From Gilichinskyi gelida (GTDB lineage: Bacteria; Acidobacteriota; Thermoanaerobaculia; Gp7-AA8), in NCBI GenBank assembly GCA_038040385.1, contig JBBPII010000016.1, forward strand, positions 62,001-126,000: a DNA stretch of 64,000 bases. Reading direction: 5' to 3'. The position numbers and the translations under genes are program-made. Below, piece by piece: positions 41,419-47,818 of the stretch; within the stretch, counting starts at the first letter, position 1; every line of letters starts with the position of its first letter. Under the pieces are notes generated by a model. The model was given only the letters and a program-made list of their open reading frames with translations, ran no database searches and was not told the origin of the DNA.

Positions 41419-41446
41419 CGCGTTGCGGGGTTCGCCCCGCAACGCG
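41419..41446 (+). terminator. Strong GC hairpin after the TonB receptor gene
   Basis: CGCGTTGCGGGG and its exact complement form a 12-bp stem with the stable loop TTCG, 18 bases past the stop codon. GCGTTGC units are repeated in tandem just upstream. There is no U-tract. It may be a terminator or a repeat hairpin. Confidence 0.6.
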
Positions 41447-41470
41447 CGGTCTTGCCACTGACCGCAAATT

Positions 41471-41507
41471 CTGATTCACTGACCGCTCGTTCAGCGGTGT
41501 GAATCAG
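41471..41507. promoter_or_regulatory. Nested palindromes: probable TetR operator
   Basis: The inner palindrome TGACCGCTCGTTCA (41480-41493, one mismatch) resembles many TetR-family operators. An outer perfect pair CTGATTCAC (41471-41479) and GTGAATCAG (41499-41507) encloses it and touches the ATG of the regulator gene. It is likely the site of autoregulation and of control of the tolC-type gene. Confidence 0.6.
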
Positions 41508-42119
41508 ATGGCGCGCTCCAAAGAAGAAGTCGTCCAGGAGTTCCGGATCCAGACCATCCGCGACGCGGCCATGCGCGTCATCGCCCGCAAGGGGATGGCC
41601 TCCGCCACCATGCAGGAGATCGCCGACGAGGCCGGTATCGCCAAGGGCACCATCTACCTCTACTTCCGCGACCGCGACGAGCTGGTGGAGAAGACCTTCG
41701 AGAGCGCCATGAGCGACCTGCACGACCGGGTCGAGGTGGCGCTGGAGAAGGAAGGAAGCTTCGAGGAGAAGCTGCGCGCCGTGCTCGCCGCGCAGATCGA
41801 CTACTTCCAGGCCAACCGCGAGTTCTTCCGCCTCTACATCTCCCTGCGCTATCCCGAGGGGAGCGCGCAGCAGCAGCGGCGCCAGAAGCGTCACTGCCAG
41901 CCGCAGTACAAGTCGCGGGTGGAGCGCATCGCCGGCGTCCTGCGGGAGGCGATGGCGCGCGGTGAGATCCGCCAGTTGGACCCCATGCGGCTCGCGCTCT
42001 TCATCATCGAAGGGAGTAACGCTGTGATCATCGAGCGGGTTTTGGATGAAGCGCCGCCGCCGGCCGAAGCGGACATCGAGTTGATCGCCGGCATGATTCT
42101 CGACGGCATCAGGAGCTGA
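41508..42119 (+). CDS. TetR-family repressor
   Basis: The protein has 203 residues. The N-terminal helix-turn-helix 'ATMQEIADEAGIAKGTIYLY' is characteristic; the C-terminal ligand domain is variable. The ATG at 41508 follows directly after a nested palindrome that probably is its operator; a GTG at 41499 is a less likely start. Just two bases separate its stop from the TTG of a TolC-family gene, so it most likely controls that channel and perhaps the export operon further downstream. The ligand is unknown. Confidence 0.88.
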   Translation: MARSKEEVVQEFRIQTIRDAAMRVIARKGMASATMQEIADEAGIAKGTIYLYFRDRDELVEKTFESAMSDLHDRVEVALEKEGSFEEKLRAVLAAQIDYFQANREFFRLYISLRYPEGSAQQQRRQKRHCQPQYKSRVERIAGVLREAMARGEIRQLDPMRLALFIIEGSNAVIIERVLDEAPPPAEADIELIAGMILDGIRS

Positions 42120-42121
42120 TC

Positions 42122-43414
42122 TTGAAACGATTCTTGATTCTCATCACCTTCTCCCTGGCAACTGCCGCACAGGCGCAGACCACCCTCGCCTTCCGCCAGG
42201 CGCTGCAGCGCGCGGTGGAGGTAAACAACACCATCGAGCGCGCCCGCGCCGAGATCGGCGTGGCCGAGGCGAACAAGCAACTGTTGCTCTCGAACGTCCT
42301 CCCGCGCATCACCGCCAGCGGCAACATGACGCGCAACAGCGCAGGAGTGACCTTCGGCGAAGGCGCCGACGAGCAGACCGTCCTGTCGCGGAACGACTGG
42401 AGCTACCGGGTGGTTCTCTCGCAGCCGGTCTTTGCCGGCCGCCGCGAGTTGCGCGCCTATTCGCAGGCCAAGATCGGGATCAACAACGCGCGGCAGGCGG
42501 AGCTGGGCACCGAAGACGCCGTGATCCTGCGAGTGGCCTCCAATTACCTGGCGATGGTCAACGCCGACGCCCGCATCGGCATCGAGAAGCTCAACATCGA
42601 GCTGTCGGAGAGGCGGCGCGCGCAGTCCACGGCCTTCTTCGAGGCCGGCGAGGTGACCAAGGTCGACGTGCTCCGTGCCGAGACGGCCATTAAGGCGGCG
42701 CAGCGCGCTCTCGCCTTCGCCGTGCAGAATCACGAGGCGGCGGAGAGCCGCCTGCGCGCCGATCTCGATCTCGACGGCGCCATCGTCGCCGCCGCGCCCG
42801 AGGAGCCGCTGCCCGCCATGCCGGACGAGCCGGCGCTGGTGGCCAAGGCCGAGTCCGTACGTCCCGACGTTGCCCTCGCCGCGAACAACCTCCGCATCGC
42901 CGAGCTCGAGATCCAGAAGCAGCGCGGTTACTGGTTGCCGACAGTGACCGTCGACGGCGGATGGATCAACCAGAAGACGCAGTTCCCGGTGTCGCGCTAC
43001 TCGTACGGCGCGCTGCGCTTCACCGTCCCACTGCTGCAGTCGGGCGAAGTCGAGGCGCGCGTCGCCACCGCGAAGTCGCGCGAGCTTCAGGCCAGGATCG
43101 ACCTCGACACGGCGAAAGTGAACGCCCGCGAGGACGTCCGCCAGGCGCTGGCCAGCCTCCGCGCCGCGGAGACCAGCCTCGGATTGGCGAAGGAGCAGCT
43201 CGCCTTCGCCGAGGCGGAGTATGCGCAGGCGTTCGAGCTGTACCGCGCGCAGGAGGCCACGTCGCTCGACCTCGCCTCCTCGGAGACCTCGCTCGCCGAG
43301 GCCCGCCGCGCGGTGGCCGAGGAGTCGTTGAACCGCGATCTGGCGGCGCTGCGCGTCTGGTACGCCTCGGGCGCCATGAGGGAAGCGCTGAACGTGGGAG
43401 TCCCGCCTACTTGA
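42122..43414 (+). CDS. TolC-family outer-membrane efflux channel
   Basis: The protein has 430 residues. A signal peptide (KRFLILITFSLATAAQAQ) is followed by two OEP repeats of long helices ('ARAEIGVAEANKQLLLSNVL', 'NYLAMVNADARIGIEKLNIEL' in part, 'EDVRQALASLRAAETSLGLA'). It starts at a TTG with GGAG six bases upstream in the end of the TetR gene. It would provide the outer-membrane exit for an RND or ABC exporter, plausibly the system at 51185-59035, which has an adaptor and pumps but no channel of its own. The 3' end overlaps the convergent VOC gene by eight bases. Confidence 0.9.
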   Translation: MKRFLILITFSLATAAQAQTTLAFRQALQRAVEVNNTIERARAEIGVAEANKQLLLSNVLPRITASGNMTRNSAGVTFGEGADEQTVLSRNDWSYRVVLSQPVFAGRRELRAYSQAKIGINNARQAELGTEDAVILRVASNYLAMVNADARIGIEKLNIELSERRRAQSTAFFEAGEVTKVDVLRAETAIKAAQRALAFAVQNHEAAESRLRADLDLDGAIVAAAPEEPLPAMPDEPALVAKAESVRPDVALAANNLRIAELEIQKQRGYWLPTVTVDGGWINQKTQFPVSRYSYGALRFTVPLLQSGEVEARVATAKSRELQARIDLDTAKVNAREDVRQALASLRAAETSLGLAKEQLAFAEAEYAQAFELYRAQEATSLDLASSETSLAEARRAVAEESLNRDLAALRVWYASGAMREALNVGVPPT

Positions 43415-43763
43415 CCTTCATCGGCTTCGGCCGGGCGTGACGCGGCTGGTAGATACCCAGCTTCCCGCCGCCCGGCAGCGTCACCTGCGTCAGCGAGCCC
43501 CAGCCCAGGTCCTGCACCGGCGTGCAGGCGACCTTCCGCTTCTTCATGTCGGCGACGAAGGCCTTCACGTCGTCGCACATGAGGTAGAACTCGTGGATGT
43601 CGTTCTTCTTCGACGGATGCACCGCCACTTCGGCGGGCGGAAGTCCGAAGATCAGCCATCCCTCGCCGACGTCGACGCTGGGAAACTTCAGCACGTCGCG
43701 AAAGAATGCGCGGTCGGCCTCGTGATCTTTGCTGTAGATGATCGAATGCGCGCCGGTGATCAT
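43407..43763 (-). CDS. VOC (glyoxalase/bleomycin-resistance) superfamily protein
   Basis: The protein has 118 residues. 'HSIIYSKDHEADRAFFRDVL' is the first beta-alpha unit of a VOC domain and 'HEFYLMCDDVKAFVADM' the second. 'GSLTQVTLPGGGKLGIYQP' gives the final strand with a possible metal ligand. Functions in the family range from metal-dependent isomerases to drug sequestration; nothing here decides. The ATG at 43761-43763 has a weak TACGAT box eight bases upstream and no Shine-Dalgarno. Confidence 0.85.
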   Translation of the reverse strand: MITGAHSIIYSKDHEADRAFFRDVLKFPSVDVGEGWLIFGLPPAEVAVHPSKKNDIHEFYLMCDDVKAFVADMKKRKVACTPVQDLGWGSLTQVTLPGGGKLGIYQPRHARPKPMKVK

Positions 43764-43881
43764 GATGGGCAATCGTACCCGAACCCCGGCGACGGAGAAC
43801 GCTGAGCCGCCAGCGCTCGTCGACCGCGCCTCTCCTGGCATTTCTGAGCGCGGCCCCTTGACAATCGCGGGCCTCAGACCT

Positions 43882-43905
43882 AGTGTATTAGTAAACTAAT
43901 ACACT
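43882..43905. promoter_or_regulatory. Perfect 24-bp operator of the YtrA-type GntR repressor
   Basis: AGTGTATTAGT and ACTAATACACT form perfect 11-bp inverted arms separated by AA, an AT-rich island in a GC-rich genome. The sequence matches the general form of YtrA-subfamily GntR operators and lies 17 bases upstream of the repressor's translation start, with TATTAG/TAATAC stretches that could overlap a -10 box. Confidence 0.8.
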
Positions 43906-43910
43906 GAATC

Positions 43911-43916
43911 GGGAGG
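43911..43916 (+). promoter_or_regulatory. Shine-Dalgarno that fixes an ACG start
   Basis: GGGAGG is followed by six bases (CACGCC) and then ACG TTC GCC. No ATG, GTG or TTG lies at a usable distance in this frame until codon 29 (TTG at 44007), which would remove the conserved N-terminus of the family. Confidence 0.65.
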
Positions 43917-43922
43917 CACGCC

Positions 43923-44318
43923 ACGTTCGCCATCAATCCATCCGACCCGGCGCCCATCTGGCGTCAGATCGAGGAAGGGGTCCGCCGTCTCATCGCGCTC
44001 GGCGCGTTGAATCCCGGCGCCCCCGTCCCCTCGATGCGCGACCTGGCGCGCGACCTCCGGGTGAATCCGAACACGGTGGCCCGCGCCTACACCCGGCTGA
44101 TCGAAAGCGGCGTCCTCACCGTGAAGCGCGGCGAAGGGACGTACGTGGCCAACCAGCCGTCGCAGCCCAAGAAAGCGGAGAGGCACGAGGCGCTGCGCGA
44201 CGGCGCGACGCGCTACGCCAGCACCGCCATCGCCGTCGGCGCGGAGCTCGACGACGCGGTCGACGAGCTGCAGTCCGCATTCGAGCGCGTGGTGCGCGAG
44301 CACAGGAGAATGGCATGA
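43923..44318 (+). CDS. YtrA-subfamily GntR repressor, apparently starting with ACG
   Basis: The protein has 131 residues if started at ACG 43923. The N-terminus reads 'xFAINPSDPAPIWRQIEEGV', matching the MxFxIdpxSxxPIYxQI start of YtrA-type regulators. The winged helix follows at about 15-78 ('PSMRDLARDLRVNPNTVARA', 'GVLTVKRGEGTYVANQ') and then a short helical dimerisation tail, without a ligand domain. YtrA-type proteins repress ABC exporter operons and respond to envelope stress. It overlaps the ABC ATPase gene by four bases (ATGA). The ACG may be a T-to-C change of a former ATG or a sequence error. Confidence 0.8.
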   Translation, partial: TFAINPSDPAPIWRQIEEGVRRLIALGALNPGAPVPSMRDLARDLRVNPNTVARAYTRLIESGVLTVKRGEGTYVANQPSQPKKAERHEALRDGATRYASTAIAVGAELDDAVDELQSAFERVVREHRRMA

Positions 44319-45211
44319 ACGAGCAAGTCATCGAAATCGACAACCTGAGCGTGCGATACGGCCGCAACGTCGCCGTGGAGAACGTCACCCTCAACGTCGG
44401 GCGCGGCATGGTCTACGCGCTTCTCGGCCGCAACGGCGCCGGCAAGTCGTCGCTCATCCGCTGCCTCCTCGGCCAGCGGAAGGCCGACGGCGGCCAGCTC
44501 CGCCTGTTCGGCGACGACGCCTGGCGCCGCCGCGCGGCGCTCATGCAGCGCGTCGGCGTGGTCAGCGAAGAGGCCGACGCGCCGCCGGAGATGTCGGTCG
44601 GCGCGCTGGCGCGGTTCTGCCGCAGCCTCTATGCGCGTTGGGACCAGCAGGCCTTCGAGGCCCGCATGCGCACCTTCGGCATTCCGCTGACGTCGCGCTT
44701 CGGCGCGTTGTCGAAGGGGCAGAAGAAGCAGGTCTCGCTGGCGCTGGCGCTGGCCATGTCGCCCGATCTGATCGTCCTCGACGACCCGACCCTCGGCCTC
44801 GACGTCGTGGCCCGCAAGTCGCTGTTCGAGGAGGTCATCGGCGAGCTGGCGGACCGCGGCATCACCCTCTTCGTCACCACGCACGACCTGGGCGGCGTGG
44901 AGACGTTCGCCGACCGCGTCGGCATCCTGCAGCGTGGGCGGCTGGTGCTCGATGAGGACGCCGACGCGCTGAAGTCGCGCTTCCGGCGGATTCGCTTCGC
45001 GGCGAAGCCGATGGCGTTGGAAGCGGGCGGCCTCGCCGCGACCGCGATGCGGAGCTGGGGCAGCGGCGCCGAGGCCATCGTCAGCAATTACGACGACATC
45101 GCCTTCGAGCGGTTCCGCAACAACAGCGGCGTCAACGCGGCGGACGTCGCGCCCATGACGTTGGAAGAGATCTTCGTCGCCGTGGCCGGCGAGAATGCAG
45201 GAGGCAATTGA
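44315..45211 (+). CDS. ABC transporter ATPase (first ABC system)
   Basis: The protein has 298 residues. Walker A 'GRNGAGKSS' (38-46), signature 'LSKGQKKQ' (132-139) and Walker B 'LIVLDDP' (152-158) are followed by the D-loop 'TLGLD' and H-loop 'TTHDL'. The LSKGQ form of the signature is typical of YtrB-like ATPases next to YtrA regulators. The last roughly 90 residues form an extra regulatory domain. It works with the permease encoded immediately downstream; the genes touch through a TGATG-like junction. Confidence 0.92.
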   Translation: MNEQVIEIDNLSVRYGRNVAVENVTLNVGRGMVYALLGRNGAGKSSLIRCLLGQRKADGGQLRLFGDDAWRRRAALMQRVGVVSEEADAPPEMSVGALARFCRSLYARWDQQAFEARMRTFGIPLTSRFGALSKGQKKQVSLALALAMSPDLIVLDDPTLGLDVVARKSLFEEVIGELADRGITLFVTTHDLGGVETFADRVGILQRGRLVLDEDADALKSRFRRIRFAAKPMALEAGGLAATAMRSWGSGAEAIVSNYDDIAFERFRNNSGVNAADVAPMTLEEIFVAVAGENAGGN

Positions 45212-47058
45212 TGAAACACGCATTCGTCATCGCGCGGCGCGAGCTGGGCGAGAAGCGCTTCGTGATGCTGGCGGCGGCGGCCTTCGCCGTGCTGCCGTTC
45301 CTGCTGGCGACGATCCCGGGCATCCGGGGCCGCAACGGCTCGGGCGATGTGATTGCCACCGGCGCCACGCTGCTGGCGATCGGATTCACCATCGGTCTGG
45401 CGCTGGTCCTCGGCGGCACCGTCATCGGACGCGATCTCGCCGAGTCGCGCCTCTCGTTCTACTTCTCGCGGCCGGTCGGCGCGGCATCGATCTGGTTCGG
45501 CAAAGTCGCCGCCGCCATCGCGCTGATCGCCGGCGTCTTCGCCATCATCACCGTCCCAGCGCGAATCGCCGCCGCTGAAGCGTGGCGGCACTCGTGGGGG
45601 ATGAACACGCCGGGGCTGGCCCTCGCCGTGATCGGCATCGCCGTCGTGCTGTTCTTCGTGGCCCACGTGATCGGGTCATTCGTCCGATCGCGATCGGGGT
45701 GGATCGGATTGGACTTCGCCGCCCTCTGCCTGTCGGCGCTGGCGGCGTATTACATCCTTCGCCCGCTGTTCGAGTCGGGCGCGACCGTCGCGTTCAGTGT
45801 GCTCGGCATCGCCATCGGCTGCGGCGTCGCCGTGGCGCTGATCGGCGGCGGCGCGTGGCAGCTCGAGCGCGGCCGCACCGACCGCCGGCGCAGCCACGCC
45901 GCGCTGTCGCAGTTCCTCTGGGCTGTGATCGCCGTGACGCTGGCGCTGACCGGCGCGTTCGTGGCCTGGATGCTCGCCGCGAAGCCGGACGATCTGAAGA
46001 CGGTATCCGCCGAGGCGCAGGGCCGCGGCCCATGGGTGCTCGTCAGCGGCGACGCGCGCGGGCGGATGGATTACCGCCCCGTGTTCGCCTACAACTCCGA
46101 GACCGGCGCGCACAGCCGCCTGCCCACCCGGGTGAGACGGGCGATGTTCACGCGCGACGGCGCCAGCATGCTGCTGGCCCGCTTCGACAATCGGACCAAG
46201 ACGGTCGAGCTGTACAGGCGCCCGGTCGCAGTTGATGCCGAAGTGTCGACCGGTCTGACGATCGGGCCGTACTCCGATTTCAACGCCAACGACGACGGCT
46301 CGCGCATCGTCTCCGCGGACCACAGAGGCGTCCTCACGGTCTACGACGTGCCGCAGAAGCGCTCGCTCGTGTCAGCCCGTCTGCCGGAGAACGCGGGCCA
46401 CGTCATCGCCATGTACTTCGCGTCACCGGCGCTGGTCCGCCTCTATGCCGTCAATCGCGACGCCTCCAAGACGCTGCGGATCTTCGATCTCGACGTCACC
46501 CGGCGCTCGCTGCAGCAGACCGGCGAGTTCGCGCGCAACGCGAAATTCCTCGCCGTCACTGCCGGCGGCGACGGATCGCGGCTCCTCGTCCGCGATCCCC
46601 AAAACCTCTACGTTCTCGACGGCCGGACGGCGGCGTTGCAGCAGACCATCCCCGGTCCCGGCCTCCGAGGCTCGACCTTCCTCCGCGATGGCGGAACGGC
46701 CGTCCTGAAGGACGCCGGCGACCACTCCACGATCGAGGTTCGCGATGCCGGCGGCGCGCTGGTGAGGACCCTCGACCTTCCGGTGAAGAATACGTGGTCG
46801 CTTCGCGAGTTGTCCGATGGGCGCTTCATCACCGAGGCGCAGGGCGATCGTCGGCAGACGTTCATCCTCGACCCGGCCTCCGGAGCGATCGTTCAGCAGA
46901 TCCCCGCGCAGCCGGTAAGCTCGCGATCCATCGGTTGGGCCGGCTACGACCCGCGGCGCGAGCCCGCCGAACTGCCGAAGCTTTTCTTCGACGCCCAACG
47001 GCTGCTTCGATGGGATTACACGACGAACAAGGCGGAGGTGCTGCTGCCGAAGGGCTAG
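45211..47058 (+). CDS. ABC-2 type permease fused to a propeller-like extracytoplasmic domain
   Basis: The protein has 615 residues. The N-terminal half (about 1-265) has six to seven hydrophobic helices of an ABC-2 permease ('TLLAIGFTIGLALVLGGTVI', 'IAVVLFFVAHVIGSFV'). After the last helix (about 245-262), about 350 residues form repeated beta-strand blades ('RAMFTRDGASMLLARFDN', 'FNANDDGSRIVSADHRGVLT', 'VTAGGDGSRLLVRDPQNLYV') like a degenerate WD40/PQQ propeller on the outer face. AGGAGG lies six bases before the ATG. The propeller may sense or bind the exported ligand (inference). Confidence 0.85.
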   Translation: MKHAFVIARRELGEKRFVMLAAAAFAVLPFLLATIPGIRGRNGSGDVIATGATLLAIGFTIGLALVLGGTVIGRDLAESRLSFYFSRPVGAASIWFGKVAAAIALIAGVFAIITVPARIAAAEAWRHSWGMNTPGLALAVIGIAVVLFFVAHVIGSFVRSRSGWIGLDFAALCLSALAAYYILRPLFESGATVAFSVLGIAIGCGVAVALIGGGAWQLERGRTDRRRSHAALSQFLWAVIAVTLALTGAFVAWMLAAKPDDLKTVSAEAQGRGPWVLVSGDARGRMDYRPVFAYNSETGAHSRLPTRVRRAMFTRDGASMLLARFDNRTKTVELYRRPVAVDAEVSTGLTIGPYSDFNANDDGSRIVSADHRGVLTVYDVPQKRSLVSARLPENAGHVIAMYFASPALVRLYAVNRDASKTLRIFDLDVTRRSLQQTGEFARNAKFLAVTAGGDGSRLLVRDPQNLYVLDGRTAALQQTIPGPGLRGSTFLRDGGTAVLKDAGDHSTIEVRDAGGALVRTLDLPVKNTWSLRELSDGRFITEAQGDRRQTFILDPASGAIVQQIPAQPVSSRSIGWAGYDPRREPAELPKLFFDAQRLLRWDYTTNKAEVLLPKG

Positions 47059-47062
47059 GCGC

Positions 47063-47818
47063 ATGTCCCCATTGATCGAGCTTCGCGGGATTCGAAAGAC
47101 CTACTCCGACGGCCACCAGGCGCTGCGCGGCATCGATCTCTCGCTGGGCGAGGGGATGTTCGGTCTGCTCGGCCCGAACGGCGCGGGAAAGACGACCCTG
47201 CTGTCGATTCTCGTCCTGGCGCTGGAGCCGACGGCCGGCACGCTCCGCTTTCAGGGGATGGATGGAGCGAGCGGGCGCGCGCGTGCCGCGATCCGCCGGC
47301 AGATCGGATTTCTGCCGCAGGACTTCCAGCCGTTGCGCCACCTCACCGGCGCCGAATACCTGGTTCACTGTGCGCGATTGCGCGGACTGCCGTTGACGCG
47401 CAAAGAGGTCGACCGCCGGGCGCGCATGCTGCTCGATGCCGTCGATCTCAACGAGGCGGCCAACCGTCCGTCCGGCGAGTACTCCGGCGGCATGCGGCGT
47501 CGTCTCGGCATCGCTCAGGCGATGATTCATGCGCCGCGCATGCTGGTGATCGACGAGCCGACCGCGGGACTCGATCCGGAGGAGCGCATCCGCTTCCGCA
47601 ACCTCATCGCCGAGGTGGCCGAGGAGGTCGCGGTCCTCCTGTCCACGCACATTTCCGAAGACATCGAGGCCACGTGCAACCGCATCGCGGTGCTGTCGGA
47701 CGGCGTTCTCGCGTTCGACGGCGGCGTCGACGAGCTGCTCTCCCGCGCCGAGCACGGCACGTCGCTGGAGGAAGCGTACGCCGCGGAGCTGCTGCGACAC
47801 GGAGGCCGCGCGGCGTGA
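47063..47818 (+). CDS. ABC transporter ATPase (second ABC system)
   Basis: The protein has 251 residues. It has Walker A 'GPNGAGKTT' (37-45), Q-loop 'GFLPQDFQPL', signature 'YSGGMRRRLGIAQA', Walker B 'MLVIDEPTAGLD' and H-loop 'LSTHISED'. The Q-loop and signature surroundings closely resemble those of the ATPase domain at the end of the RND-ABC fusion (58.1-58.7 kb: 'GFLPQEFNAY', 'FSGGMRQRIGIARA'), suggesting a common origin. It overlaps the next gene (GTGA) and serves the two permeases downstream. Confidence 0.92.
   Translation: MSPLIELRGIRKTYSDGHQALRGIDLSLGEGMFGLLGPNGAGKTTLLSILVLALEPTAGTLRFQGMDGASGRARAAIRRQIGFLPQDFQPLRHLTGAEYLVHCARLRGLPLTRKEVDRRARMLLDAVDLNEAANRPSGEYSGGMRRRLGIAQAMIHAPRMLVIDEPTAGLDPEERIRFRNLIAEVAEEVAVLLSTHISEDIEATCNRIAVLSDGVLAFDGGVDELLSRAEHGTSLEEAYAAELLRHGGRAA

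Noticed and set aside
41401..41446. GCGTTGC tandem units as a CRISPR or attachment site
   Set aside because: Too short, no integrase nearby; better explained as a hairpin or terminator.
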